Of a stretch of 64,000 nt of DNA, positions 18,399 through 27,376 are shown piece after piece. The stretch's first letter is position 1. Each line of letters starts with the position of its first letter. The stretch is from Clostridium niameyense. Its GTDB lineage: Bacteria > Bacillota > Clostridia > Clostridiales > Clostridiaceae. The notes beneath the pieces were generated by a model. The model saw only the letters and a program-made list of their open reading frames with translations. It made no database searches and was not told where the DNA came from. The translations under genes and the position numbers were made by a program. Location of the stretch: positions 772,989-836,988 of the forward strand of contig NZ_LN849007.1 of the NCBI RefSeq assembly GCF_001243045.1, read 5' to 3'.

Positions 18399-18814
18399 AT
18401 ATATATTATTTAAATCTAAAAATATATAAATATATAAATAATATGTGTAATATAAAAGATATTAAATTTATTAAGATCTACTAATTTGAATTTTTATGTA
18501 TAGCCTAAAAAGTAAATTTACTAAAATTGAAATAGTATATTTTTTGTCGACTATATTTAAAAATTCAAATAATTAGCTTCAAAGCTTTTAATATCTTTTA
18601 TTGCACATATTATTTTTTATATATTAAATTTAATTTACTCCCTTAAGAATCAATAATAATTTTGTATATTTTATTTATAAGGGTTAATCTACTTTAAGGC
18701 ATAATTATATTATTTTTGTAAACATATAATAAAACTTCTCATATACTAATATATAAATACTAATAAGGTTTAGAAAAAATTAATTTGATATGAATATTAA
18801 TAGGAGGAGTTTGA
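18399..18814. other. 416-base gene-free, very AT-rich region after the flagellar operon
   Basis: No credible reading frame on either strand. It contains the long imperfect inverted repeat listed separately. There is no simple GC-rich terminator for the flagellar operon; the big hairpin may serve that role. The next gene has its SD (AGGAGGAG) at 18802-18809. Confidence 0.6.
18437..18614. repeat. Long imperfect inverted repeat (MITE-like or large RNA hairpin)
   Basis: The outer arms 18437-18466 and 18587-18614 are reverse complements over about 28 bases, with one mismatch and a 2-base bulge. An inner pair (18481-18503 and 18551-18576, sharing the TTTGAATTTTTA core) nests inside, leaving a loop at about 18504-18550. 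Complementarity weakens but continues a little outside the outer arms. There is no coding content. It could be a degenerate miniature element or a transcribed structured RNA. Confidence 0.7.
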
Positions 18815-19177
18815 ATGAATAGAATGCCTTATTATTGTCCTTTAACTAATATGTGGATAAATCCGTATTATCCATATTATTCACCAATGTATAGGTTTTG
18901 TGAGATGTGCCCTTATAAGAATAAACATTCTGAAGTTAGCATGAACTATGATGAAAATATGACAAGGAATGCTTTAGAAAATGAGGAACATATAAATTTT
19001 CCAGAGGAAGAACCTAAAGAAAGTAATAATGTAGAGTGTGACATGCAAGCTGATATTCCAGAAGTAATTGATTTAAGCAGTATAGGTAATGATACTAGGG
19101 GAGCACAAAATAACATAGAAAATGAATTGGGGCACATTAAAATGAAAACTATAGGATTAAACGAAATAATGGACTAG
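18815..19177 (+). CDS. Hypothetical small acidic protein with Cys/Tyr-rich N-terminus
   Basis: A 120-residue protein I do not recognise. The first 40 residues are rich in Tyr, Pro and Cys (MNRMPYYCPLTNMWINPYY, then CEMCPYKNK), which resembles spore-coat-like small proteins and could bind metal through C-x2-C. The rest is acidic and probably disordered. It has a strong SD (TAGGAGGAG) and a shared terminator with the oppositely oriented ppaC. No further function is assigned. Confidence 0.7.
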   Translation: MNRMPYYCPLTNMWINPYYPYYSPMYRFCEMCPYKNKHSEVSMNYDENMTRNALENEEHINFPEEEPKESNNVECDMQADIPEVIDLSSIGNDTRGAQNNIENELGHIKMKTIGLNEIMD

Positions 19178-19200
19178 TTTTTTATGTATTATTTGAATTT

Positions 19201-19241
19201 AAAAATAGTGGTAGATCTTATAAAAATCTACCACTATTTTT
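19201..19241. terminator. Bidirectional intrinsic terminator between convergent genes
   Basis: AAAAATAGTGGTAGAT (19201-19216) pairs perfectly with ATCTACCACTATTTTT (19226-19241) around a 9-base loop. A/T tracts on both flanks make it work for both the 18815 gene and ppaC. Confidence 0.92.
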
Positions 19242-19245
19242 AATA

Positions 19246-20184
19246 TTATTTATTTGTCATAGATTCTGTTATTGGTGGGATTACCTGTTTTTTTCTTGAT
19301 AGAACACCTTCTGCATATAGGGAATAACCATTTTCTAATGGTTTATTAAAGGCAGAAGCTATAGTATCTTTATGTTCTCCTACAACATAAATAAAAGAAC
19401 CCTCTTTTAAAAGATCTGTAAGTATTAATACTAAATCTTTATAATTACCTTTTTGTTTTTTTTCTTCCATATATTTAATCATTTTTTCCTTTAGTGGATC
19501 AAAGCTTGTAGCATCCATAGTAGATACTTGGCCTACTCCCATTTTATGACCTGCTATGTTAAAATCTTTAAAATCACTATTGTAAAGTTCTTCTACAGTT
19601 TTTCCCTTTAGAGAGGTACCTGCTTTAAACATTTCTAGTGAATAAGTTTTAGGATTTATTTCTGCAACTTTGGCAAGTTTTGCTAAAGTATTTCTATCTA
19701 AATCAGTAGATGTAGGTGATTTAAATAGTAATGTATCTGAAATAATTGCAGAACTTAATAATCCAGCTATTTCTTTAGCTGGAGTTATTCCTTTTTCAAA
19801 GTACATGTTGGCAACTATAGTGGAAGAACTTCCAACGGGTTCATTTCTAAAGTAAATAGGGGAAGCAGTGCTTATTCCACCTATTCTATGGTGATCTATT
19901 ATTTCTAATAATTCAGCTTCGTCTAATCCATCTATAGATTGATTTTTTTCGTTGTGATCTACAAGAATAATTTTTGTATTAGGCTCTATAGATTTCATAA
20001 GCTTTGGAGCATCTACATTAAAATAATCTAATACAAATTGTGTTTCATTATTTATATCGCCTAATCTAATAGCCTCTGCGTTTTTAAATCCAAGTTCTCT
20101 TTTTAAATTAGCATAACATAGGGCAGCACAGATAGAGTCTGTGTCTGGATTTTTATGTCCTGTTATATAAATAAAATCGTTCAT
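19246..20184 (-). CDS. ppaC: Manganese-dependent inorganic pyrophosphatase (family II)
   Basis: Hydrolyses pyrophosphate to phosphate in the cytoplasm. The 312-residue protein is a DHH-family phosphoesterase: GHKNPDTDS (His10, Asp14, Asp16), VDHNE (Asp76, His77) and the DHH motif IIDHHRIGG (Asp97-His98-His99), followed by the DHHA2 domain containing SRKKQVIPP near the end. The length is right for the short form without CBS domains. ATG start follows GGGAGGATATT on the minus strand. Confidence 0.95.
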   Translation of the reverse strand: MNDFIYITGHKNPDTDSICAALCYANLKRELGFKNAEAIRLGDINNETQFVLDYFNVDAPKLMKSIEPNTKIILVDHNEKNQSIDGLDEAELLEIIDHHRIGGISTASPIYFRNEPVGSSSTIVANMYFEKGITPAKEIAGLLSSAIISDTLLFKSPTSTDLDRNTLAKLAKVAEINPKTYSLEMFKAGTSLKGKTVEELYNSDFKDFNIAGHKMGVGQVSTMDATSFDPLKEKMIKYMEEKKQKGNYKDLVLILTDLLKEGSFIYVVGEHKDTIASAFNKPLENGYSLYAEGVLSRKKQVIPPITESMTNK

Positions 20185-20502
20185 TGTAATATCCTCCCGT
20201 TTAACTTTATATTAAATATTAATAATAACTATTTTACCATAAAAACTCAGTAATAACTCTAAGTTTTAATATTTATTAAAAATATTTTAATGTGTTACTT
20301 TCTTTCATACCTTAGAAAGTATTAACATATATTATTATATAAAAATATATAATTTTGTCCAAGTAATATAGGTTAGTTATGATCATATTTACGGACAAAT
20401 TTATACTGAAGTTAAGATTAATTTTATAAAAATCATATTATGTATAAATAATCCTATATTAATTATACATAATATAAGAAATTTAAGTAAGGGGGAATTA
20501 AG
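20185..20502. other. Divergent promoter region between ppaC and the Ca2+-ATPase gene
   Basis: No gene is visible in this 318-base AT-rich stretch. Two inverted repeats are present: TACTTTC (20296-20302) with GAAAGTA (20315-20321), and the 13-bp pair at 20435-20475 listed separately. Both look more like regulatory sites than terminators because no T-run follows. Confidence 0.5.
20435..20475. promoter_or_regulatory. 13-bp inverted repeat upstream of the P-type ATPase gene
   Basis: ATATTATGTATAA (20435-20447) and TTATACATAATAT (20463-20475) are perfect reverse complements with a 15-base spacer. The right arm ends 27 bases before the GTG start, just upstream of the SD. It could be an operator or a leader hairpin. 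Confidence 0.5.
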
Positions 20503-23052
20503 GTGGTACATGAAGTTAAGGAGGAATTTACAAGTGGTTTGTCTAGTAGGGAAGCTAAAAAAAGGCTAAAGCAGTATGGACCTAATGTGCTTAAAAAGAA
20601 AAAGAAAATATCTCCTTTTAAAATATTTTTAGAACAATTTAATGATTTTATTACTTGGGTTTTAATAGGAGCTACCATAATATCAGGACTCATGGGGCAA
20701 AAAGCTGACGCTATAACTATACTTATAATAGTTGTTATGAATGCAATTTTGGGGTTTATACAAGAATTCAAAACGGAAAAGTCCTTGGAAGCGTTAAAGG
20801 AGTTGTCTTCACCTACAGCTAAAGTAGTAAGAGATGGTAGTGTAAAGGTAATTAATGCAGAAGAATTAGTTATGGGAGATTTACTCATACTAGAAAGTGG
20901 TGACAGGATACCCGCAGATTGCATATTAAAAGAAAACAGTAATATTATGGTAGACGAATCCTTGTTAACAGGTGAATCTATAGGCGTTGAAAAAAATACT
21001 AACTCTAAAAATAATATGCTTTATATGGGAACTATTATATTAAAGGGCAGAGGAAAAGCTAAAGTTATAGAAACTGGCATGAAAACAGAAATGGGTAAAA
21101 TTGCAGAAATGCTTGAAGATATTGAGGAGGATAGATCTCCTTTAAAAGAAAAGTTAGATTCTTTAGGAAAGGTTTTAGTTGTATTGTGTCTTATAATATG
21201 TGCTGTAGTAACATTTACAGGTATATTGAGAGGGCAAAATAAATATGATATGTTCCTTTTAGGAGTAAGTTTAGCTGTAGCTGCAATACCAGAAGGATTA
21301 CCTGCCATAGTAACTGTAGCTTTAGCATTAGGTGTATCTAGGATGCTTAAAAGAAATGCTTTAGTTAGAAAACTACCAGCAGTAGAAACATTGGGATGTA
21401 CATCAATTATATGCTCAGATAAAACAGGAACCTTAACAGAAAATAATATGACTGTAAAAAAAGTATATTATGATGGAAAGTTTTACGATATAGGTAAAAA
21501 TGTTTCTATTGATAATTTAATTTTAAAAAAGGCTTTTACATACTGTAATGACTTTAATTTAGATTTACAAGCTAAAAATTTTAATGACAGTATATTAGGA
21601 GATCCTACTGAAACAGCCCTGGTAAAGGCTTCTTTTAAAAATAAAACAGATGTTAAAAAGTTTTTAGATAAAGGTAATAGAGTTTATGATATTCCCTTTG
21701 ATTCAGATAGAAAGATGATGTCTGTCATAGTTAGGGAAAATGGAAAAGAGACTTGTTATGTAAAAGGTGCACCAGAAAGAATTATAAGAAGATGCAACTA
21801 TATAAATATAAGGGGGCGTGTACAGGAATTTACTCCTTATCACAAAGACTCTGTATTAAAGGCTATTGAAAAGATGTCTTATGAGGCTTTAAGATGTATA
21901 GCTGCAGCTTATAAAGAAAATAATATTTCAAAAAATTCATCTATGGAAAGGGATTTAATATTTTTAGGGGTGGCAGGTATTATAGATCCTCCAAGACGAG
22001 AAGTTAAAAATGCAGTTTTAGAATGTAAGATGGCAGGAATAAAACCTATAATGATAACGGGAGATCATCAAAATACAGCTTATGCTATAGGACATGAATT
22101 AGATATTTGCAAGTCACAAAAAGAGGTTTGTACAGGAGATTATATAGATAAACTTAACGATAAAGAACTTGGTAAATTTATAGAAAATACTACAGTTTTT
22201 GCAAGGGTTAGTCCTAATCATAAATTGAAGATAGTAAAAGCCTTTAAAAATAAAAATAAAGTAGTAGCTATGACTGGAGATGGTGTAAATGACGCACCAG
22301 CAGTAAAAGAGGCAGATATAGGAATATCTATGGGAATAACAGGAACTGATGTTACAAAAGAAGCTTCTTCTATGATATTGTTAGATGATAATTTTAAAAC
22401 CATTGTAGCCTCTGTGGAGGAAGGTAGAGTTATATATGATAATATAAGAAAATTTATAAGATATCTTTTATCCTGTAATTTAGGGGAGGTTTTAACCATG
22501 TTTTTATCCTCTTTACTATATTTACCTACTCCACTTTTGCCTATACAAATTTTGTTTGTTAATTTAGCAACAGATGGATTACCTGCTATAGCTTTAGGTG
22601 TAGATCCTGCGGATAGAGATATAATGCAGCAAAGGCCTAGGCCTAAAAATGAAAGTATATTTGCAAGGGGCCTTAAAGAAAAGATAATTATAAGAGGTTC
22701 CCTAATAGGAATTTGTACAGTACTTTCTTTTATAGTAGGTAAACATTATGGAATGACTCTGGAAACTTGTAGAACTTTAGCTTTAAGTACACTTATAATG
22801 TCACAACTTATTCATGTTTTTGAATGTAGATCTGAAAAACATTCTATTTTTGAGATAAACTTATTCACTAATATGAAACTTGTAATGGCAGTGCTTATTT
22901 CTATAATAATGCTTATATCTATTATATATATGCCATTTATGCAAGGAGTGTTCCACACTGTAGCTTTAACCTTTGGACAATGGTTTATAGTTTTGTTTTT
23001 CTCTGGAACTATAGCTTTCATAAATAGCTTATATTTATATATTAAAAGATAA
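20503..23052 (+). CDS. Ca2+-transporting P-type ATPase (type IIA, SERCA-like)
   Basis: Pump of 849 residues with an N-terminal cation-ATPase domain (SSREAKKRLKQYGPN), actuator loop (VDESLLTGES), phosphorylation site SDKTGTLT with Asp306, and hinge MTGDGVNDAPA. Membrane segment M4 has AAIPEGLPA, and M6 has NLATDGLPAIALG, the same pattern as the Asn/Thr/Asp Ca2+ ligands of SERCA, so Ca2+ export is the likely activity. It begins with GTG after GGGGGAA. No regulator sits beside it; the upstream inverted repeat may control it. Confidence 0.93.
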   Translation: MVHEVKEEFTSGLSSREAKKRLKQYGPNVLKKKKKISPFKIFLEQFNDFITWVLIGATIISGLMGQKADAITILIIVVMNAILGFIQEFKTEKSLEALKELSSPTAKVVRDGSVKVINAEELVMGDLLILESGDRIPADCILKENSNIMVDESLLTGESIGVEKNTNSKNNMLYMGTIILKGRGKAKVIETGMKTEMGKIAEMLEDIEEDRSPLKEKLDSLGKVLVVLCLIICAVVTFTGILRGQNKYDMFLLGVSLAVAAIPEGLPAIVTVALALGVSRMLKRNALVRKLPAVETLGCTSIICSDKTGTLTENNMTVKKVYYDGKFYDIGKNVSIDNLILKKAFTYCNDFNLDLQAKNFNDSILGDPTETALVKASFKNKTDVKKFLDKGNRVYDIPFDSDRKMMSVIVRENGKETCYVKGAPERIIRRCNYINIRGRVQEFTPYHKDSVLKAIEKMSYEALRCIAAAYKENNISKNSSMERDLIFLGVAGIIDPPRREVKNAVLECKMAGIKPIMITGDHQNTAYAIGHELDICKSQKEVCTGDYIDKLNDKELGKFIENTTVFARVSPNHKLKIVKAFKNKNKVVAMTGDGVNDAPAVKEADIGISMGITGTDVTKEASSMILLDDNFKTIVASVEEGRVIYDNIRKFIRYLLSCNLGEVLTMFLSSLLYLPTPLLPIQILFVNLATDGLPAIALGVDPADRDIMQQRPRPKNESIFARGLKEKIIIRGSLIGICTVLSFIVGKHYGMTLETCRTLALSTLIMSQLIHVFECRSEKHSIFEINLFTNMKLVMAVLISIIMLISIIYMPFMQGVFHTVALTFGQWFIVLFFSGTIAFINSLYLYIKR

Positions 23053-23098
23053 AATTTAATAGAATTTCTTTTGTTTAGTATTCCTTTTGGAGGGTATT

Positions 23099-24298
23099 AT
23101 GAAAAATATAATAAAAAGTATACTTTCAATTGGTATAATTGTAGTGATAAGTTTTTTAGTAACCAAAAGTTATTATAAAAATACAGAAGTTAATATATTA
23201 AATGAAAATATTAATTGTAAACTTAAATATAAAGGGCTTAAAAATGCAAGAGATTTTACTGTGGATTCTAGAGGAAACTACTATATAGCATATAAAAATA
23301 CCATACAGGTTATAGAAAATAGCGGAAAAAGTTACGATGTGTTAAAGAAAAAAGACCTAAACATAAGTAGTATTGAGTATTATAAAGATTACTTATATAT
23401 TGCATCTTCAGATAAAATTTATTCTTATAATTTAAGGAACAAAAGAATAAAAGTTATAGTAGAAGATATTCCGAATTTAGGGGATTATCCTCATAGTTTA
23501 ATTAAGATAAAAAATGATTATTTATTTGTAACTATAGGATCCGCTACTAACTCTTCTGTAGTAGGTTCAGACAATTTATGGCTCAAGAAAACGCCTTTTT
23601 TCTGCGATGTTTCTCCTAAAAGATTAGTTTTATCTGGTCTTAATTTTGGGGATAAAAAAACAGCTCCATTTAGTAGCTATGGTACAAGAAATATAAGAGG
23701 TCAAGTAGTACCAGAGCATTTCCCAGGAAACTCCTCCATAGTTATTTATAATTTAAAGACAGGTAATACTGAGACCTTTGCTTATGGAATAAGAAATTTT
23801 AAGGGTATAGATTTTAATAGTAAGGGAAAAGTAATAGTATCTATAGGCGGTATGGAAGATAGAGGGGATAGACCTGTAAAAGGTGATACAGATTATATAT
23901 ATGAAATAAGTAAAGATAGATGGTATGGCTTTCCAGACTATTCTGGAGGTGATCCCGTAACATCTCCAAGATTTAAAGGTAAAAACAATAAACCTTTAAG
24001 TTTTGTATTAGATAAACATCCATCTACTAATCCTCCAGCACCTTTATATCAGCATAAAAAAATTAATAATCTTGGAACTCTAGCTGTGGATAAAAAAGGT
24101 GCTATATTAAGTAAGGATACTATATTTTTCTATGACAAATGTAAAAATAGTCTATATTCTTTAGATTTGTCTGGTGTATTAAAAGAAGAAATTAATTTTA
24201 ATAAGGGAAATATAAAAAATGTTAAAATTGTTGGAAAAAATTTAATAGTACTAGACAACAACCAAGGATATTTATATATTATAAATAGAAGAATTTAA
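23099..24298 (+). CDS. Membrane-anchored quinoprotein-glucose-dehydrogenase-like beta-propeller protein
   Basis: The 399-residue protein starts with a membrane anchor or uncleaved signal (about 5-24), then a beta-propeller-like domain. AYGIRNFKGIDFN and WYGFPDYSGGDPV resemble the soluble PQQ-dependent sugar dehydrogenase family (GSDH fold). Clostridia are not known to make PQQ, so it may use the fold for something else; no substrate can be named. The frame extends to 23087, but GGAGG at 23089-23093 sets ATG 23099 as start. The zinc phospholipase homologue follows 21 bases downstream, probably co-transcribed. Confidence 0.72.
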   Translation: MKNIIKSILSIGIIVVISFLVTKSYYKNTEVNILNENINCKLKYKGLKNARDFTVDSRGNYYIAYKNTIQVIENSGKSYDVLKKKDLNISSIEYYKDYLYIASSDKIYSYNLRNKRIKVIVEDIPNLGDYPHSLIKIKNDYLFVTIGSATNSSVVGSDNLWLKKTPFFCDVSPKRLVLSGLNFGDKKTAPFSSYGTRNIRGQVVPEHFPGNSSIVIYNLKTGNTETFAYGIRNFKGIDFNSKGKVIVSIGGMEDRGDRPVKGDTDYIYEISKDRWYGFPDYSGGDPVTSPRFKGKNNKPLSFVLDKHPSTNPPAPLYQHKKINNLGTLAVDKKGAILSKDTIFFYDKCKNSLYSLDLSGVLKEEINFNKGNIKNVKIVGKNLIVLDNNQGYLYIINRRI

Positions 24299-24319
24299 TT
24301 TTTAGAAAGAGGGTCTCAA

Positions 24320-25036
24320 ATGGTAAAAGCATTTGAAAAAACTTATGGTGGAGCTTTAAAGGGTATATTTTTCGCAGTTAATCCTTTAAAGAAAAGGATA
24401 CTTAAGACTAATTGTACTGTACACAAGTATATAAATATGAAGGCTTTAGATCTTTTGAAAATTCAGGGATATAATGAAGAATATGAATTTTTTAAAAAAT
24501 ATATAAAAGAATTAAACGAAGGAGTTACTTGGGCAGATCAAGATTTTAAGAGCTCTAATCACTTTTTTCATGTTACTAAAGGAAGAGGGCTTTACGGATT
24601 TTCTAATGCATTAATTGAATGTACTAAGTATTCTAATATAGCAGCTAAAAGTTTTTCGTTAAATAGGACAAAAAAAGGTGTGTTTTATCTTGGGGCAGCT
24701 TGTCATTTGATTCAAGATGTTACAGTCCCTCAACATGTTAATAATAAGCTTTTAAGAAGTCATAGGAAATTCGAACTTTGGATAATAAGCAAACTTTTGT
24801 CAGATTTTTCTTTTGAAGCAAAGGATGGAATAGTTAAGTACAAAACTATAGAAGAATTTATAAAAAATAATGCTACTATGGCCAATAATACTTATTTAAA
24901 AAATATGAATATAAAAAATAAAGAACAGAGATATTACTCTATTGCTTCTACTATTATAAAGGAAGCTGAAAGAACTACAGCAGGATTTTTAATATTATTT
25001 TATAATAGTATGAAAATAAAAAAAATTCTTCCTTAA
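24320..25036 (+). CDS. Zinc-dependent phospholipase C family protein without signal peptide
   Basis: A 238-residue homologue of the zinc phospholipase C / alpha-toxin catalytic domain. The metal ligand pattern is complete apart from the N-terminal Trp: His35, Asp73 (WADQD), His81, His119-x3-Asp123 (ACHLIQD), His129 and His138-x3-Glu142. Secreted members lose a signal peptide to expose Trp1 as a zinc ligand; here there is no signal peptide and about 34 residues precede the first His, so the third zinc site must differ. A cytoplasmic or non-classically exported enzyme is likely. A terminator overlaps the stop codon. Confidence 0.8.
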   Translation: MVKAFEKTYGGALKGIFFAVNPLKKRILKTNCTVHKYINMKALDLLKIQGYNEEYEFFKKYIKELNEGVTWADQDFKSSNHFFHVTKGRGLYGFSNALIECTKYSNIAAKSFSLNRTKKGVFYLGAACHLIQDVTVPQHVNNKLLRSHRKFELWIISKLLSDFSFEAKDGIVKYKTIEEFIKNNATMANNTYLKNMNIKNKEQRYYSIASTIIKEAERTTAGFLILFYNSMKIKKILP

Positions 25037-25055
25037 TAAGGAGGAATTTTTTTTG
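25024..25055 (+). terminator. Intrinsic terminator after the phospholipase-like gene
   Basis: AATTCTTCCTT (25024-25034) pairs with AAGGAGGAATT (25038-25048), with one G-U pair, followed by a T-run. The stop codon of the preceding gene lies within the hairpin. Confidence 0.88.
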
Positions 25056-25114
25056 AATTGTAGAATTTTTTTAAGTAGGGAATTATAATTTATTGTTATA
25101 CAGAGGTGATAGAT

Positions 25115-25675
25115 ATTAAAGAAATTTTTATAAATATGGAAAAGGAAATTTTTAGGGGAAATTTGTTAGATATAGGTAGGGATAACTACGGTATAATATA
25201 TAATATATACAAAAAATATAATGATGATATAAATTTAGAATATGTAACAGGAGAACAAGAAAAAGAAAATATAAAAGAAAACTATTATGATAATTGTATT
25301 TTACTCTTTTCTTTTAGCAATATTTTTCTAAAAAAGAATAAGACAAAAATTTTAGAAGATATTTATAAGTTTTTAAAGAAAGATGGATGTATTTATATTT
25401 GGGATATAGATAAAGGTATTAATAAAACTTTTAATTCTAAAGTAAAAATAGTAATACCAGATGGAAAAATTAAAGAAATCTTTATAAAAGATTTAAATTT
25501 ATTTAAGGATAGTTCTAGTGATACTTGTGTTAAATTATTAGAAACTTATTTTAAAATAGAAGAATTTAAGAAATCTGATGGTATATATTACATAAAAGCA
25601 AGAAAAATAAACAACAATAAAGATATGACAGTAAGAAAGGAAGAAAAACATGAAAATAATTTTAGCTGCAATTAA
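25115..25675 (+). CDS. Degenerate SAM-methyltransferase-like protein
   Basis: About 186 residues with a weak Rossmann methyltransferase look: LLDIG near the N-terminus, a YDNCILLFSFSNIF strand, and ILEDIYKFLKKDGCIYIWDI like motif post-I/II. The glycine-rich SAM loop is reduced (DIGRDNYG), so activity is uncertain. Start choice is open: GTG 25106 lies inside the SD GAGGTGAT; ATT 25115 has ideal spacing; ATG 25136 would cut ten residues. The end overlaps the radical SAM gene by 26 bases, so the two are coupled. Confidence 0.6.
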   Translation: MKEIFINMEKEIFRGNLLDIGRDNYGIIYNIYKKYNDDINLEYVTGEQEKENIKENYYDNCILLFSFSNIFLKKNKTKILEDIYKFLKKDGCIYIWDIDKGINKTFNSKVKIVIPDGKIKEIFIKDLNLFKDSSSDTCVKLLETYFKIEEFKKSDGIYYIKARKINNNKDMTVRKEEKHENNFSCN

Positions 25676-27326
25676 TTCTAAGTTTATTCATAGTAATTTA
25701 GCTGTAAGGTATTTAAAATCTTATACAGAGGATTTAAATTGTGTATCTGTTATAAAGGAATTTACTATAAATGATAGGGTAGATAATATATTAGAACAAA
25801 TTATAGAAGAAAAAGCTCAAATAGTAGCTTTTTCTTGTTATATATGGAATATAGAATATGTAGTGGCCTTATCTAACTTAATAAAGCTTGTAGATCCATC
25901 TATAGAAATATTATATGGTGGTCCAGAAGTTACCTATGATTCTATAGAATTTCTAAAAAGCAATAAAGGAGAATATGTTATAGAAGGTGAGGGGGAAGAG
26001 ACCTATAGAGAATTTGTTCAATGTAAGTTAAATAATTTAGATTTAACAAATGTAAAAGGTTTATATATTAAGACTTCTGAAGGTATATTATATGGAGGAA
26101 AAAGAAATAATATGGATATGGAAAAAATAGTTTTTCCATATACTAAAGGTGAGAGTCTTAAGAATAAGATAGTGTATTATGAGGCTTCAAGAGGATGTCC
26201 TTTTAATTGTAAGTATTGTCTATCTTCTACTTTGCATGGTGTTAGATTTCAAAATATAGATAGAGTAAAAAAAGAACTACAATTTTTAGTAGATAAAGGT
26301 GTAAAACTTATTAAATTTGTTGATAGAACTTTTAATTGTAGTCATAACTTTGCTATGGAGATATGGAGTTTTATTATAAATCTTAATACAGATGCTACCT
26401 TTCACTTTGAAATATCAGCAGATCTTTTAAAAAAGGAAGAAATTGAACTTTTAAAAAGGTCTCCTAAAGGAAGAATTCAATTTGAAGTAGGGGTACAAAC
26501 TACTAATGATGAAGTTTTACAAAATATTAACAGATTCGTAAATTTTGAAGATATAAAACAAAAGGTTTTAGAGCTTAAAAGTATAAAAAATATAAAACAG
26601 CATTTAGATTTAATAGCAGGACTTCCTGGTGAAGATTATAACTCCTTTAAAAATTCTTTCAATGATGTGTATAGTATAGAACCAGAAGAAATTCAACTAG
26701 GATTTCTAAAGCTTTTAAAAGGCTCATCTATGAGGTATGAAGCACCTAAGTGGGGAATGGTGTATTCACCTTATCCACCATATGAAATTTTAAAAACGAA
26801 AGATATAAGTTATGATAAACTCTTAATCTTAAAAAAAGTAGAAGCTATGGTGGATAAATATTATAATTCAGGAAAGTTTAATAATATATTAAAATATTTT
26901 ATAGATAAATTTCCTACTCCTTATGATTTTTATTACAAATTGGCTATGTTTGTTGATAGTAAGGGATATTTTAAGAGAAGTATATCTTCTTCTGAATATT
27001 ATAAAATATTTTTAGACTTTCAGGAGGAATTCCTAAATAAAAATAGTAAATTTTTAAAGGAAATAATTAAATTTGATTATTTAAAATTTAATAAGAGACA
27101 ATGGCTACCACCTTTTTTAAAAAGAGATATGGATAAAAAGGCTAAAAGAAAGTTAAAAGAAAATTTATTAGATAATAATTTTAATATATCTAATAATAGT
27201 CATATAGAGAAATTTTATGTGGATATAGAAGGGTTTATTAAGAATGGAGAAGAAAAAGAAAAAATATGTTATGCGATATTTGATGAAAAAGAGAGGGAAC
27301 ATATAGTTTTCTTAGAAAATGAATAA
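25650..27326 (+). CDS. B12-binding radical SAM protein (DUF4080 type)
   Basis: A 558-residue protein with an N-terminal cobalamin-binding Rossmann domain (about 1-140, ILYGGPEVTYDS), a radical SAM domain whose cluster cysteines are Cys183, Cys187 and Cys190 (RGCPFNCKYCLSS), and a C-terminal DUF4080 domain (from about 370). Such proteins are widespread in clostridia and usually annotated as radical SAM enzymes of unknown substrate; methyl transfer from B12 is a reasonable guess. It overlaps the upstream methyltransferase-like gene. Start ATG follows GGAAGAAAA. Confidence 0.88.
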   Translation: MKIILAAINSKFIHSNLAVRYLKSYTEDLNCVSVIKEFTINDRVDNILEQIIEEKAQIVAFSCYIWNIEYVVALSNLIKLVDPSIEILYGGPEVTYDSIEFLKSNKGEYVIEGEGEETYREFVQCKLNNLDLTNVKGLYIKTSEGILYGGKRNNMDMEKIVFPYTKGESLKNKIVYYEASRGCPFNCKYCLSSTLHGVRFQNIDRVKKELQFLVDKGVKLIKFVDRTFNCSHNFAMEIWSFIINLNTDATFHFEISADLLKKEEIELLKRSPKGRIQFEVGVQTTNDEVLQNINRFVNFEDIKQKVLELKSIKNIKQHLDLIAGLPGEDYNSFKNSFNDVYSIEPEEIQLGFLKLLKGSSMRYEAPKWGMVYSPYPPYEILKTKDISYDKLLILKKVEAMVDKYYNSGKFNNILKYFIDKFPTPYDFYYKLAMFVDSKGYFKRSISSSEYYKIFLDFQEEFLNKNSKFLKEIIKFDYLKFNKRQWLPPFLKRDMDKKAKRKLKENLLDNNFNISNNSHIEKFYVDIEGFIKNGEEKEKICYAIFDEKEREHIVFLENE

Positions 27327-27376
27327 TAACTACTATTTTTAAATATAAATTGTTTATAATAGCCAAATAATAACCA

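Noticed and set aside
18399-18814. CRISPR array or tandem repeat region
   Set aside because: Repeats are inverted rather than direct and not regularly spaced; no cas gene anywhere in the window.
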